DNA of 64,000 bases from CAVQBL01 sp963710715 (GTDB lineage: Bacteria > Pseudomonadota > Gammaproteobacteria > DSM-16500): assembly GCA_963710715.1 (NCBI GenBank), contig CAVQBL010000013.1:186001-250000 (forward strand), written 5' to 3'. A program made the position numbers and the translations under genes. The notes under the pieces are model-generated. The model did no database searches. It saw nothing but the letters and a program-made list of their open reading frames with translations, and had not been told where the DNA came from. Shown here piece by piece: positions 17,319 through 26,797 of this stretch (positions within the stretch are counted from its first letter, which is position 1; each line of letters starts with the position of its first letter).

Positions 17319-18899
17319 ATGTCCGAACTCACAAACTCACTTGCCAAACGCCGCACATTTGCGATTATTTCCCACCCGGATGCGGGAAAAACAACACTGA
17401 CCGAAAAATTACTTTTATTCGGTGGAGCAATTCAATTAGCAGGTACAGTCAAAGGCCGCAAAGCATCACGTCATGCAACATCCGATTGGATGGAACTCGA
17501 AAAGCAACGCGGCATTTCCGTCACAACTTCTGTCATGCAATTTCCTTATAAATCGCACATTATGAATTTGCTCGATACACCGGGGCACGCAGATTTTTCT
17601 GAAGATACTTACCGCACCTTGACAGCAGTGGACTCTGCATTAATGGTGATTGATGCGGGTAAAGGTGTAGAAGAGCGTACTATAAAATTGTTAGAAGTCT
17701 GTCGTTTACGTCACACACCCATTATTACTTTCATCAATAAACTGGATCGCGATAGCCGCGATCCAGTGGAATTACTCGATGAAATTGAAACCATTTTAAA
17801 AATTCAGTGTGCACCGATTACTTGGCCAATTGGTTCGGGACGTGAGTTTAAAGGTGTTTATCACTTATATGAAGATGCTGTGTATTTATATGAACCCGGT
17901 AAAAACGCAGTGCAACAAGAAGGCAGAAAAATTTTAGGTTTAAATAATTCTGAATTGGATTCTATGCTCGGCTATTTAATAGATGAGTTGCGCACGAACG
18001 TAGAATTAGTGAAAGGTGCAAGCCATACTTTTGATAGAGATGCATTTTTACAAGGTAAATTAACGCCCGTATTTTTTGGGTCAGCATTGAATAATTTTGG
18101 CGTGCGTGAATTGTTGGATGCGTTTGCGGATTTCGCTCCTGCACCGCAAGCGCGCGAAACCCAAACGCGCGTTGTACAATCGAGTGAAGAAAAATTCACT
18201 GGTTTTGTTTTCAAAATTCAAGCCAATATGGATCCTGCACATCGCGACCGCATTGCATTTTTGCGTGTTTGTTCAGGAAAATATTCGCATGGCATGAAAA
18301 TGTTTCAAGTGAGTTTGGGGCGTGATGTTAAAATTGGCCGTGCATTGACTTTTATGGCATCCGATCGCGAGCAAATTGAAGAGGCGTATCCAGGCGATAT
18401 TATTGGTTTATACAATCATGGCACGATTCAAATCAGTGATACTTTTACTGAGGGTGAAGATTTAAAATTTACGGGCATTCCTTATTTTGCGCCGGAATTA
18501 TTTCGTCTCGTGCGTTTAAAAGATCCATTGAAATTAAAAGCTTTGCAAAAAGGCTTGAAGCAATTATGTGAAGAAGGCGCAACGCAATTATTTCGTCCTT
18601 TGAATAGTAATAATTTAATTTTAGGCGCAGTGGGGATGTTGCAATTCGATGTGGTGGCGTATCGCTTAAAACATGAATATAACGTTGATTGTGTTTATGA
18701 AAATGTTTCTGTTGTCACCGCGCGCTGGATTTATTGTAATGACAATAAAAAACTCGAAGAATTTAAAAATAAAGCGTTTGATAATTTAGCTTTAGATGGC
18801 AGTGATAATTTAACGTATCTTGCACCCACGCGCGTGAATTTGAATCTTACCATAGAACGTTGGCCGGGGATTGAGTTTAAAACGACACGAGAGCATTAG
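17319..18899 (+). CDS. prfC: Peptide chain release factor 3
   Basis: A translational GTPase that removes RF1/RF2 from the ribosome after peptide release. The 526 residues are full length. G motifs are SHPDAGKTTLTEKLL (G1), RGISVTTSVMQF (G2), DTPGHADFSEDTYRTL (G3) and NKLDRDSRDP (G4). The C-terminal EF-G-like domains end in RWPGIEFKTTREH. It starts 11 bases after rimI, so both may share a transcript. Confidence 0.97.
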   Translation: MSELTNSLAKRRTFAIISHPDAGKTTLTEKLLLFGGAIQLAGTVKGRKASRHATSDWMELEKQRGISVTTSVMQFPYKSHIMNLLDTPGHADFSEDTYRTLTAVDSALMVIDAGKGVEERTIKLLEVCRLRHTPIITFINKLDRDSRDPVELLDEIETILKIQCAPITWPIGSGREFKGVYHLYEDAVYLYEPGKNAVQQEGRKILGLNNSELDSMLGYLIDELRTNVELVKGASHTFDRDAFLQGKLTPVFFGSALNNFGVRELLDAFADFAPAPQARETQTRVVQSSEEKFTGFVFKIQANMDPAHRDRIAFLRVCSGKYSHGMKMFQVSLGRDVKIGRALTFMASDREQIEEAYPGDIIGLYNHGTIQISDTFTEGEDLKFTGIPYFAPELFRLVRLKDPLKLKALQKGLKQLCEEGATQLFRPLNSNNLILGAVGMLQFDVVAYRLKHEYNVDCVYENVSVVTARWIYCNDNKKLEEFKNKAFDNLALDGSDNLTYLAPTRVNLNLTIERWPGIEFKTTREH

Positions 18900-18942
18900 A
18901 TTGACTGGGGCCCCGTCATTGGATGTTTCACATTTTCGTGTT

Positions 18943-19389
18943 TTATTTTATGCGCGTCAATATTTTATCTAATTCATTCGCAAAATTTTGAATTTGTTTT
19001 TTGCTTAGCGATGCAGGCCCTCCAGTGGTTACTCCGCTGCTGCGCAAATCGGTACTAAAATTTCTGATGGAAAGTCTTTCTTTGATATTTGCTTTTGAGT
19101 ACAGCTCGCCTCTAGGATTTAAAGCAATGCCGTCTTTTTCAATCACAGCAGCAGCTAATGGAATATCACCGGTGATCACTAAATCATTTGCTTGCATACT
19201 TTGTACGATTTTATTGTCAGCAACATCAAATCCAGCAGATACTTGTATGGTAGTAATAAAAGGAGATGAGGGCGCAGAAAGCGCATGATTTGATACTAAT
19301 GTTAAAGTAGTTCCTGTGCGCACCGCAGCACGAAATAAAATATCTTTTATGATTTTGGGACAAGCATCAGCGTCTACCCAGATGCGCAT
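18943..19389 (-). CDS. YaiI/YqxD family protein (DUF188)
   Basis: A 148-residue PIN-like domain protein of the DUF188 family, starting MRIWVDADACPKIIKDILFRAA. Family marks are the N-terminal DADACP, DIPLAAAVIEKDGIALNPRGELY and a C-terminal Gly-rich GVTTGGPASLSKKQIQ. The conserved acidic residues suggest a nuclease fold, but no activity has been settled for the family. It is convergent with prfC. Confidence 0.9.
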   Translation of the reverse strand: MRIWVDADACPKIIKDILFRAAVRTGTTLTLVSNHALSAPSSPFITTIQVSAGFDVADNKIVQSMQANDLVITGDIPLAAAVIEKDGIALNPRGELYSKANIKERLSIRNFSTDLRSSGVTTGGPASLSKKQIQNFANELDKILTRIK

Positions 19390-19638
19390 GACTGTTTTCT
19401 CCGGTCTCGTCGTCTATACTATTTACAAATTCCTTCAGTTTTTTATAATGCGACCCCTGCCAATAAACTCGTTGACAATTCTCATATTGATAAAAATTTT
19501 GAAAATACCGCCGCGTTTTCTTTAAAATATTTTTTTCAAACGAATTTAGGCTGCTTTGGGTTGCATTTAGTGTATGACCATCCCATATAGTATAGGTGCT
19601 CCTTTCAAGGTTTTAAACAGAAATTAATAAGAATTATA

Positions 19639-19682
19639 TTGACAAAGCCTCAGTCATAACTATAATACTTGTACAGGTACAA
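19639..19682 (+). promoter_or_regulatory. Promoter and operator of the yefM-yoeB pair
   Basis: TTGACA (19639-19644), a 16-base spacer and TATAAT (19661-19666) form a near-consensus promoter. It is overlapped by the palindrome TTGTACAGGTACAA (19669-19682), with another half-site GTACAA further on. Palindromes with a TGTACA core are the known binding sites of YefM/YoeB in E. coli, so autorepression is likely. The rest of the 19390-19715 gap shows nothing else. Confidence 0.75.
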
Positions 19683-19715
19683 TTTATAGTACAATGATAT
19701 TTTAAAGAGGTTGTT

Positions 19716-20003
19716 ATGGATGCAATTAGTTATTCTTCAGCAAGAAAGAACTTGGTTAAAACGATGATGAAAGTATGTGATAGCCATAGTCCGGTTATTA
19801 TTACTCGCAAAAATGCCGAGGCTGTGGTGATGATGTCTCTTGAAGACTACAATGCCATTGAAGAAACTGTTTATTTGCTGCGTAGCCCAGCAAATGCTGA
19901 AAGGCTGCGTGAAAGCATAAAACAAGCTGAAAAAGGGAAAGTAGTTCATCACGGGTTGCTAGAAGAGACTGCTGAGGCTGTTAAAGGTAAGAAAAAAACA
20001 TGA
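19716..20003 (+). CDS. yefM: Antitoxin of the YefM/Phd family
   Basis: A 95-residue antitoxin and DNA-binding autorepressor. The N-terminal Phd/YefM fold reads MDAISYSSARKNLVKTMMKVCD, then ITRKNAEAVVMMSLEDYNAIEET. The C-terminal toxin-binding segment has YLLRSPANAERLRESI. It overlaps the toxin gene by 4 bases (ATGA), so the two are translationally coupled. A YefM-type operator lies in front. Confidence 0.95.
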   Translation: MDAISYSSARKNLVKTMMKVCDSHSPVIITRKNAEAVVMMSLEDYNAIEETVYLLRSPANAERLRESIKQAEKGKVVHHGLLEETAEAVKGKKKT

Positions 20004-20287
20004 ATCTTGTTTGGACTGAGAATGCTTGGGAAGAGTATTTATCTTGGCAAACAGACAAAAAAATGCTTCAAAGAATTAATGAATTGATAAAAGACATTAC
20101 TCGATCGCCTTTCTCGGGAATAGGCAAACCAGAACCATTAAAACTGACTTTGGCTGGCAAATGGTCGAGAAGAATAAATGACGAGCATAGGTTAGTTTAT
20201 GATGTCAGTGGTAAAAAAGAAAAAGTGAATAATAAAATAATTGATAAGAGAATTCTTACTATTTATCAGTGTAGATATCATTATTGA
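20000..20287 (+). CDS. yoeB: Toxin of the YoeB/Txe family
   Basis: A 95-residue ribosome-dependent mRNA endoribonuclease. Family marks are NLVWTENAWEEYLSWQ, INELIKDITRSPFSGIGKPEPLK, WSRRINDEHRLVYDV (catalytic Glu/Arg/His region) and a C-terminal YQCRYHY. It is about 10 residues longer than E. coli YoeB because of an inserted KKEKVNNKIIDK stretch before the last strand. The catalytic residues appear present, so the toxin is probably active and held by YefM. Confidence 0.95.
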   Translation: MNLVWTENAWEEYLSWQTDKKMLQRINELIKDITRSPFSGIGKPEPLKLTLAGKWSRRINDEHRLVYDVSGKKEKVNNKIIDKRILTIYQCRYHY

Positions 20288-20301
20288 TTAATATACATAT
20301 G

Positions 20302-20362
20302 TATACCCATTACACCTCAAGATGCGACTTTTAACAATCTATCTTGAGGTGCAATGGGTATA
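20302..20362. terminator. Long inverted repeat after yoeB
   Basis: Arms of 22 bases (TATACCCATTACACCTCAAGAT, 20302-20323, against 20341-20362) pair with one G-T mismatch around a 17-base loop. It could end the yefM-yoeB transcript, but without a T run it looks more like a small palindromic mobile repeat. Confidence 0.6.
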
Positions 20363-20415
20363 GCAAATACTTTATTTCTGATTTAATATCTGTAAAACAT
20401 TATAGAGACTTCCTC

Positions 20416-21514
20416 ATGATTGAAACCACATCGACCCTGAGTCGCATCAAAGACCTCATACAACGCTTAGATGACATTCGGAGGTATCTTTGACGTCGAC
20501 CAAAAACGTGAACGCTTGCAAGAAGTACAACGCGAATTAGAAGATCCCACTATTTGGAATAACCCAGAAAAAGCCCAAACTCTAGGGCGTGAACGTGCGC
20601 AACTGGAAGCAGTGGTAAACTCAATTCAAACACTTGAATCTAGCTTAAAAGATGCTGGGGAATTATTTGAATTATCTGCCCAAGAAAATGATAACGCGAC
20701 GGCTGAAGCCATTGTGCAAGAACTTGATAAAGCCACACAAAAAATTGAGCAACTTGAATTTCAACGCATGTTTTCCGGTGAAATGGATGAACACAATGCG
20801 TATGTAGATGTGCAATCCGGGTCGGGTGGTACCGAGGCGCAAGATTGGGCCAATATGTTACTTCGCATGTATTTGCGTTGGGGCGAGCGTCACGGCTTTA
20901 AAGTCGATTTAATTGAAGCATCCGCAGGTGAAGTGGTAGGAATTAAAAGTGCCACCATTAAATTTACGGGTCCTTATGCGTATGGCTGGTTGCGTACTGA
21001 AACAGGTGTGCATCGCTTGGTACGTAAATCGCCTTTTGATGCTAATCATAAGCGTCACACATCATTTGCTTCCATATTTGTTTCCCCAGAGATTGATGAG
21101 AGCATTGAAGTGGATGTTAACCCAGCGGATTTGAGAGTTGACACCTATCGTGCTAGTGGTGCCGGTGGTCAGCACGTACAAAAAACCGATTCCGCCGTAC
21201 GGATTTTGCATATTCCGACAGGCACTATTGTACAATGCCAATCCGAGCGCTCCCAACATCAAAATAGAGCGCAGGCAATGAGTCAATTACGTGCTAAACT
21301 TTACGAAATCGAATTGCGCAAGCGGCATGCTAAAAAAGAAGAATTAGAAGCAGGGAAATTAGAGATTACTTGGGGCAGCCAAATTCGTTCTTATGTGTTA
21401 GATATGTCGCGTATTAAAGATTTGCGCACCGGTGTTGAAATTGCAAATACGCAAGCTGTATTAGATGGTGATTTAGATAAATTTATTGAAGCAAGTTTAT
21501 TAAGTGGATTATAG
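20416..21514 (+). CDS. prfB: Peptide chain release factor 2, programmed +1 frameshift
   Basis: Recognises UGA and UAA stop codons and releases the nascent chain. Translation starts at 20416 (MIETTSTLSRIKDLIQRL), reaches CTT TGA at 20488-20493 and must slip forward one base to continue as DVDQKRERLQEVQ. The slip site is classical: an AGG Shine-Dalgarno-like element, TAT, then CTTTGAC, so RF2 controls its own synthesis. The product is about 365 residues. GGQ lies in RASGAGGQHVQKTDSAV, and the stop-codon recognition region is in the preceding domain. lysS follows after a repeat, as in E. coli. Confidence 0.96.
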
Positions 21515-21516
21515 TA

Positions 21517-21664
21517 CCGTCATTGCGAACCATGCGTCCCGCAATGCTTTTATGCGGGACGCAGGGTGAAGCAATCCAGGGGAGCGTTGCAAGGTTCTTT
21601 CTGGATCGCCACGGCTGATCCCGCTTGAAAAGCGTCGCGGGACTTCGCAGCCTCGCGATGACGG
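21517..21664. repeat. Dispersed palindromic repeat, copy 4
   Basis: It begins CCGTCATTGCGAACC and ends CTCGCGATGACGG, with internal AGCAATCCAGG and CTGGATCGCCACGG. It has extra nested hairpins made of GCGTCCCGC/GCGGGACGC. It fills the gap between prfB and lysS. Confidence 0.8.
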
Positions 21665-21683
21665 ATAAGTATAGGAAACATAC

Positions 21684-23192
21684 ATGATGACTGAACACGA
21701 AAATACAACGACTGATACGAATGAATTAATTGCGCAGCGTCGGGCGAAGTTAGCCGAATTGCGTGCACATGGTATTGCTTATCCAAATGATTTTCGACGC
21801 GATACCGTAGCAGCGAAATTGCACGCGCAATATGCGGAAAAAACAGAGCCTGAATTAGAAGCGCATCCTATTAAAGTAAAAGTGGCTGGGCGTATCATGA
21901 CACGCCGTTTAATGGGTAAAGCGAGTTTTGTGCATTTACAAGATATGTCAGGTCGCATTCAATTATATGTGCGTCAAGATGCAGTGACTCCCGAAGCGTA
22001 CGAACAATTTTTGCAATGGGATTTAGGTGATATTGTTGGTGTAGAAGGTGTTTTATTCAAAACGAAAACCGGTGAATTATCTGTTCGAGTGAACCATATT
22101 CGTTTATTAACGAAATCATTGCGGCCCTTGCCTGATAAATATCATGGTTTGACAGATCAAGAATTACGTTACCGTCAACGTTATTTAGATTTATTAGTGA
22201 ATGAAGAAACGCGGCATACATTTATTATCCGTTCAAAAATTATTGATGGCATCCGTAAATTTTTAACGACGCGTGAATTTCTAGAAGTTGAAACGCCTAT
22301 GATGCAAGTATTGCCGGGTGGCGCCGCCGCACGACCATTCATTACGCATCATAATGTACTTGATATGCCACTTTATTTGCGTATCGCGCCGGAATTATAT
22401 TTAAAGCGTTTGGTAGTGGGTGGTTTTGAGCGCGTATTTGAAATTAATCGTAATTTTCGTAATGAAGGCTTGTCTGTTCGGCACAATCCAGAATTTACGA
22501 TGTTGGAATTTTATCAAGCCTACGCTGATTATCATGACTTAATGAATTTAACGGAAGAATTATTTCGTAATTTGACGATGGAAGTGTTAGGTAAAACAAC
22601 GATTACTTATCAAAGTCACCCATTAGATTTTAGTAAACCTTTTGTGCGTATGACTATGGTAGATGCTATTTTACGTTTTAATCCTAGTATTAAAAAAGCA
22701 GATATTGCGACAGTAGAGTCAGCGAGAAAAATAGCCGGCAAATTAGAAATTCCTATTCAAGAAAGTTATGGTTTAGGAAAAATTCAAACCGAAATTTTTG
22801 ATAAAACAGTAGAACATCACCTCATTCAGCCTACGTTTATTACGGAGTATCCAGCAGAAGTATCACCGTTGGCACGGCTTAATGATGAAAATAATTTTAT
22901 AACAGATCGTTTCGAGTTAATTGTTGCAGGACGAGAAATTGCCAATGGATTCTCAGAATTAAATGACGCAGATGACCAAGCTGCGCGTTTTCGTCAACAA
23001 GTTGCAGACAAAGAAGCTGGCGATTTGGAAGCCATGCCTTACGATGAAGATTATATTACTGCTTTAGAATATGGTTTACCTCCCACAGCAGGTGAGGGGA
23101 TAGGTATTGATCGTTTAGCGATGTTATTTACGGATTCACCTTCGATTCGAGATGTGATTTTGTTTCCACACATGCGGCCGGTGAAGGAATAA
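21684..23192 (+). CDS. lysS: Lysyl-tRNA synthetase, class II
   Basis: Charges tRNA-Lys. The 502 residues comprise an OB-fold anticodon-binding domain (VKVAGRIMTRRLMGKASFVHLQD) and a class II catalytic core: motif 2 FRNEGLSVRHNPEFTMLEFYQAY and motif 3 GEGIGIDRLAMLFTDSPSIRDVI. It starts at the first of two adjacent ATGs. The order prfB-lysS matches many gammaproteobacteria. Confidence 0.97.
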   Translation: MMTEHENTTTDTNELIAQRRAKLAELRAHGIAYPNDFRRDTVAAKLHAQYAEKTEPELEAHPIKVKVAGRIMTRRLMGKASFVHLQDMSGRIQLYVRQDAVTPEAYEQFLQWDLGDIVGVEGVLFKTKTGELSVRVNHIRLLTKSLRPLPDKYHGLTDQELRYRQRYLDLLVNEETRHTFIIRSKIIDGIRKFLTTREFLEVETPMMQVLPGGAAARPFITHHNVLDMPLYLRIAPELYLKRLVVGGFERVFEINRNFRNEGLSVRHNPEFTMLEFYQAYADYHDLMNLTEELFRNLTMEVLGKTTITYQSHPLDFSKPFVRMTMVDAILRFNPSIKKADIATVESARKIAGKLEIPIQESYGLGKIQTEIFDKTVEHHLIQPTFITEYPAEVSPLARLNDENNFITDRFELIVAGREIANGFSELNDADDQAARFRQQVADKEAGDLEAMPYDEDYITALEYGLPPTAGEGIGIDRLAMLFTDSPSIRDVILFPHMRPVKE

Positions 23193-23216
23193 ATTTACGA
23201 AACTCCGGCACCCTGA

Positions 23217-23393
23217 AAGCCATGCCTGGTAATCTATCAAAGCAGCACAACCCAAACCACTAAAAGTTATACAGACTATGTCCGTCAATATGAGAACACT
23301 CCGATTGAGCATTTAGAGTACCTAGGTTTGGCGCTGCATGGTGAGATGAAAATCGTAAATAAATTTACTGGTAGTCTGGGATTATTAAAATAA
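23217..23393 (+). pseudogene. Short gene remnant downstream of lysS
   Basis: An open stretch without a start codon reads sensibly at its end, with YTDYVRQYENTPIEHLEYLG and LHGEMKIVNKFTGSLG before a stop. I do not recognise the family; the 3' end of a decayed gene is the likeliest reading. The rest of the gap between lysS and the MFS gene shows nothing else. Confidence 0.3.
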
Positions 23394-23426
23394 TTGAAAT
23401 ATTTTAGATATGATACGATTTGCTCT

Positions 23427-24608
23427 CTATGGAAAAGGCAGTGCCAAGCTCTTTTTAGAATAAAAACGGCTCCAGTGATATAAAGTTAACCCTGCTAATC
23501 CAATGACTAAGTAAAATATTCCAAGTAATGATTGGTCTTGCTGGGTAATCATATTTAATAAAAAATTGATTATCATTGAGATAAAAATCTGTGTTGATCC
23601 ATAAATTGCTCCAGCAACGCCGATGTTACAGTTGATTTCTGAAAAACACAGAGCAATTGCATTAGGAAAAATAAATCCACATGCCATAGTGATTAAAAAA
23701 ATCAGTGGGACAATACAAACTAAGGTTGTGCCGAAATAATAATTGGTTATTACCATTAATAATCCATTCACTGTGAAAATAATTAACCCAAAATTGATGA
23801 GCCGTTCGGGCCCTATTTGTCGTACTGCATGGCTACTGATAAATGAACCAATACTAATACCTAAAGCCGCAATTAATAGAATAACTCCATTTGCAGTCGC
23901 AGATAACTTTAGTTGGTTTTGAATGATAAACGGCATAATATTGGCGTACAAAATAATGGCTGAAAATGCAAAACCTGCAATGATGACGTACCGCATAAAA
24001 AAACCATTTTTTAACAATCGTCCGTATTGAATCAGTGTATTGTGTAAAGTTAAATTTTTATCTTTGTATTGATTAGTTTCTTGGAAAAAAAATATGAGTA
24101 GCAATAATAAAAGTAGCCCATAGCCTAGCATAAAGATAAAAATTGAGTGAAAACCAAATCGCTGCTGTAATACTCCACCTATAACTGGTGCAACTGCCGG
24201 TGTCATTGAAACAAAAATAGCAATTCTTGCCGTTTTGACAGCAAGCGTGGTCCCTCTATAGCAATCGCGTAAAATAACGCGCGTTAAAGACAAGCCTGCG
24301 CCAACTCCGATTCCTTGAACAATTCGACCAATACACAGCCAAGTAAACGACGTTGCGCTAATACCGATCACTGATCCAACGATAAAAACGCAGACGCCAA
24401 AAATAAGCGGTGGTTTGCGACCAAAATAATCAGAAACAGGACCGTAACAAAGTTGTGACAATGAAAAACTAGCTAAAAATAAACTTATTGTTAACTGAGT
24501 GTAATTAGGTGTTTGGTGAAAAAACTGTGCGATACTGGGTAATGAGGGTGCAAAGATGTCTGTGCCAATAAGTCCCATTATTGCTAGTAATACCATGATA
24601 AAAAACAT
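23427..24608 (-). CDS. MFS drug exporter, Bcr/CflA family
   Basis: A 393-residue inner-membrane antiporter with about 12 hydrophobic segments. It starts MFFIMVLLAIMGLIGTDIFAPSLPSIAQFF. Motif A between helices 2 and 3 is GPVSDYFGRKPPL, followed by GRIVQGIGVGAGLSLTRVILRD, typical of 12-helix drug/proton antiporters such as Bcr and CflA. It is divergent from the LysR regulator with a 115-base shared control region, so that regulator probably controls it. The substrate is unknown. Confidence 0.88.
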   Translation of the reverse strand: MFFIMVLLAIMGLIGTDIFAPSLPSIAQFFHQTPNYTQLTISLFLASFSLSQLCYGPVSDYFGRKPPLIFGVCVFIVGSVIGISATSFTWLCIGRIVQGIGVGAGLSLTRVILRDCYRGTTLAVKTARIAIFVSMTPAVAPVIGGVLQQRFGFHSIFIFMLGYGLLLLLLLIFFFQETNQYKDKNLTLHNTLIQYGRLLKNGFFMRYVIIAGFAFSAIILYANIMPFIIQNQLKLSATANGVILLIAALGISIGSFISSHAVRQIGPERLINFGLIIFTVNGLLMVITNYYFGTTLVCIVPLIFLITMACGFIFPNAIALCFSEINCNIGVAGAIYGSTQIFISMIINFLLNMITQQDQSLLGIFYLVIGLAGLTLYHWSRFYSKKSLALPFP

Positions 24609-24723
24609 AGATGCTCCTTATTAAGTACGGCAGAGCATAAGCCTGTTTCGTCCATAAGTTAAATTTATTTTACTTATTACTAATATAATTTATACTTATT
24701 CAGAATAGTTTATGGGAGGAGAG
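24609..24723. promoter_or_regulatory. Divergent control region of the MFS exporter and LysR regulator
   Basis: A 115-base AT-rich spacer holds promoters for both directions. AAATTTATTTTACTTATT and TTATACTTATTCAGAATAG contain repeated ACTTATT words that could be LysR-type contacts. The LysR gene has GGGAGGAG as its ribosome-binding site. Confidence 0.5.
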
Positions 24724-25641
24724 ATGGATTTATATCGTTTAAATCTCAATTTATTAATCGCGCTAGATACTTTGTTGTTAGAGCAAAGTGTTACGCTCGC
24801 AGCTAAAAAAACATGTATTTCTCAAGCAGCAATGAGCAATAACTTACAACAACTGCGCGAACTATTTAAAGATGACTTATTAATTCGCGAAAGAAACCAC
24901 ATGGTTTTAACCAGCTATGCAAAGGAGTTGCAGCCTAAGTTACACCAAGTATTGCAAGAAGTTCATAGCTTAGTCGTCAGTGGGCAACGTTTCGAGCCCG
25001 AAACTTCTAAAAGAGTATTTAAGATTGGGATGTCAGATTACATGGCTTCAATATTTCTTCCCAAATTAACTTCGATTTTGCAGCACAAAGCCCCGTTCAT
25101 AAAAATAAATGTTATTTCACTTTATCATTTAAGTAGTAAGGAACCTTTTGAAAAAGGAGATTATGATTTAGGGATGGGAAAAATATTTCAAGTTGTTGCT
25201 CCCGTAAGCAAACAATTATTGTTTCAGGATACAGCTGTTTGTATCATGAATCATGATCACCCTTTGGCAAAAAAGAAAATAACACTGAAAGATTATATTG
25301 CTAACAAGCATATTGCGGTACGTGCAGATAATCCTCTTTTTACTGCTATTATTGAGCAGTCATTAACAAAGCTGGGTTATCAGCGGGATATTCAAATCAG
25401 TTTGCCATTTGTTGTTCCCATTTTAAAACTCATTGAGCAATCAGATAATTTGATCGCGACAGTGATTCGAAGCATGGCGCTACTTTATAATAAAAGCCAT
25501 CGTTATGTTATTAAGCCGCTACCTTTTAAAATACCCGCCATCGAATTTTATTTAGCATGGCATCAGCAATATGACAATGATCCAGGTCACAAATGGTTGC
25601 GGCAACAAATAATAGAAATTGGATCCGCGTTCTCATGCTAA
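24724..25641 (+). CDS. LysR family transcriptional regulator
   Basis: A 305-residue regulator. The start at MDLYRLNLNLLIALDTLLLEQ is chosen because GGGAGGAG lies right in front; an ATG 12 bases earlier overlaps that site. The N-terminal winged helix (SVTLAAKKTCISQAAMSNNLQQLREL) is typical of the NodD/LinR-like branch, followed by a periplasmic-binding-like ligand domain (FKIGMSDYMASIFLPKL). It is divergent from an MFS exporter, its likely target. The last ~90 bases of the gene plus the following ~110 are duplicated at 31340. Confidence 0.9.
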   Translation: MDLYRLNLNLLIALDTLLLEQSVTLAAKKTCISQAAMSNNLQQLRELFKDDLLIRERNHMVLTSYAKELQPKLHQVLQEVHSLVVSGQRFEPETSKRVFKIGMSDYMASIFLPKLTSILQHKAPFIKINVISLYHLSSKEPFEKGDYDLGMGKIFQVVAPVSKQLLFQDTAVCIMNHDHPLAKKKITLKDYIANKHIAVRADNPLFTAIIEQSLTKLGYQRDIQISLPFVVPILKLIEQSDNLIATVIRSMALLYNKSHRYVIKPLPFKIPAIEFYLAWHQQYDNDPGHKWLRQQIIEIGSAFSC

Positions 25642-25751
25642 GCAACTTTGTTCTGTTTCAATATACAGATTAATCTTTTCATAAAATTTTTAAAATCTAT
25701 GGACAACGCTGTCTGTTTTAGGTTATAGCTAAAAAAGCATCGATCGATGCG
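25555..25751. repeat. Duplicated segment A, copy 1 (matches 31340-31538)
   Basis: About 197 bases covering the end of the LysR gene, its downstream region, a promoter-like pair and the palindrome GCATCGATCGATGC. They recur near-identically at 31340-31538. The base differences are few (for example CAATATACAGATT against CGATATACAGGTT). Confidence 0.9.
25700..25750 (+). promoter_or_regulatory. Promoter with 14-bp palindromic operator, site 1
   Basis: TGGACA (25700-25705), an 18-base spacer and TATAGC (25724-25729), then the perfect palindrome GCATCGATCGATGC (25737-25750) starting 8 bases after the end of the -10 box. The same spacing is found at 26568, 31487 and 35421. Here the genes once behind it are truncated. 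Confidence 0.6.
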
Positions 25752-25948
25752 CCGAATTTAAAATTGGAGTAATCGTTCGTAATCTACGTAAAAAAGCTGG
25801 TTTAACTCAAGAGGAATTAGCAAAAAAACTGCATACGCAAAAATCAGCTATTTCACGAATTGAGAACCAGTCAGAAGACATTCGCATATCAACATTATTT
25901 AAAATAGCAGCTGTTTTGGGTAAGCACGTTAATATTAATTTCAATTAG
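25751..25948 (+). pseudogene. Truncated HigA-type antitoxin remnant
   Basis: 65 codons nearly identical to the last 65 of the antitoxin at 32024-32299 (FKIGVIVRNLRKKAGLTQEEL, an XRE helix-turn-helix), but without its N-terminus. Relative to the complete copy, 563 bases (31539-32101) holding the toxin gene and the antitoxin start have been lost, joining the palindrome directly to codon 26 or so. The joint is at a shared GC. Confidence 0.85.
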
Positions 25949-25963
25949 GTAAAATATAGGTTT

Positions 25964-26063
25964 CAACCCCATAAAAAGAGGAAAAGTTACAGTGCCTCAC
26001 CCCAAAAAGGATTTACCTATTAAGACAGTACAAAGTATTTTGAAACAAGCGGGTCTTAAATGA
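25964..26063 (+). pseudogene. HicA toxin remnant (C-terminal part)
   Basis: An open stretch reading NPIKRGKVTVPHPKKDLPIK, then TVQSILKQAGLK and a stop matches the C-terminus of HicA mRNA interferase toxins. The N-terminal half with the catalytic His (usually in GSHH) is absent: a stop lies just upstream and the truncated antitoxin occupies that place. It is followed at normal spacing by hicB. Confidence 0.75.
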
Positions 26064-26078
26064 ACGAGGTGCTTGGTT

Positions 26079-26476
26079 ATGCAATACCCAATTTTTATTC
26101 ATAAAGATGAAAGTAGTGACTATGGTGTGATCGTGCCTGATTTGCCTGGCTGCTTTTCTGCGGGTAGCACAATTGAGGAAGCTATTCACAATGCTCGTGA
26201 AGCCATTGAATGTCATCTTGAAGAATTATTAATGGATAATGAGTCAATTCCACTAAAAAACTCCATAGAACAGTATCTTGATGATCCTGATTTAAAAGAC
26301 GGTGTGCTTGCTTTAGTTGAAATCGATATCTCAAGAATTTCAGATAAGACCACAAGAATTAATGTGAGCTTGCCAGAGCGTTTTTTAAAACAGATTGATG
26401 AATATAGAAACAACACGGTGGTAATCGTTCAGGGTTTTTAGTTGATGCAGCGATGAGTTATATGGCTACACATTAA
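26079..26476 (+). pseudogene. HicB antitoxin, frameshifted near its C-terminus
   Basis: The antitoxin begins MQYPIFIHKDESSDYGVIVPDLPG with GAGG 8 bases upstream. The N-terminal HicB fold is complete (CFSAGSTIEEAIHNAREAIECHLE). The frame in use stops at 26441. The expected helical DNA-binding tail (HGGNRSGFLVDAAMSYMATH) continues in the next frame to 26476, so one base has been lost or gained near 26408. Its toxin survives only as a fragment. A shorter paralogue lies at 32429, and a stray copy of the tail at 27378. Confidence 0.8.
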
Positions 26477-26567
26477 ACTGAAAAGAACACACATGTTATA
26501 AGATAAAAGTTGGCTACTGAATTTTAGAGCGAGATTTTTTAGAAAAAACTTTATTTTAAAAAAACTA

Positions 26568-26617
26568 TAGACAACAAAATTATTTTTGAGTATAAATGAT
26601 AATGCATCGATCGATGT
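26568..26617 (+). promoter_or_regulatory. Promoter with 14-bp palindromic operator, site 2
   Basis: TAGACA (26568-26573), a 17-base spacer, TATAAA (26591-26596), then GCATCGATCGATGT (26604-26617; one mismatch to the palindrome) starting 8 bases after the -10 box. About 50 bases upstream and through the box closely resemble site 4 in front of the TOMM operon. It leads into a ~180-base leader of the ORF6N gene. The rest of the 26477-26797 gap shows no gene. Confidence 0.65.
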
Positions 26618-26797
26618 GTCTTAGGTTCAATCCATATCCGCTATAATTTTTCAGCAATATAAATTGTAATATGCTTTATGAATCGTCATTGCAAGAAGCA
26701 TATTTTTGGTACTTGAATTCGTGGCGTCATTTTATTTTCATATATGGACCAGTTAAAGAGTAGACAGTATGTGTCCATAAATTCTAAGGAAACATCA

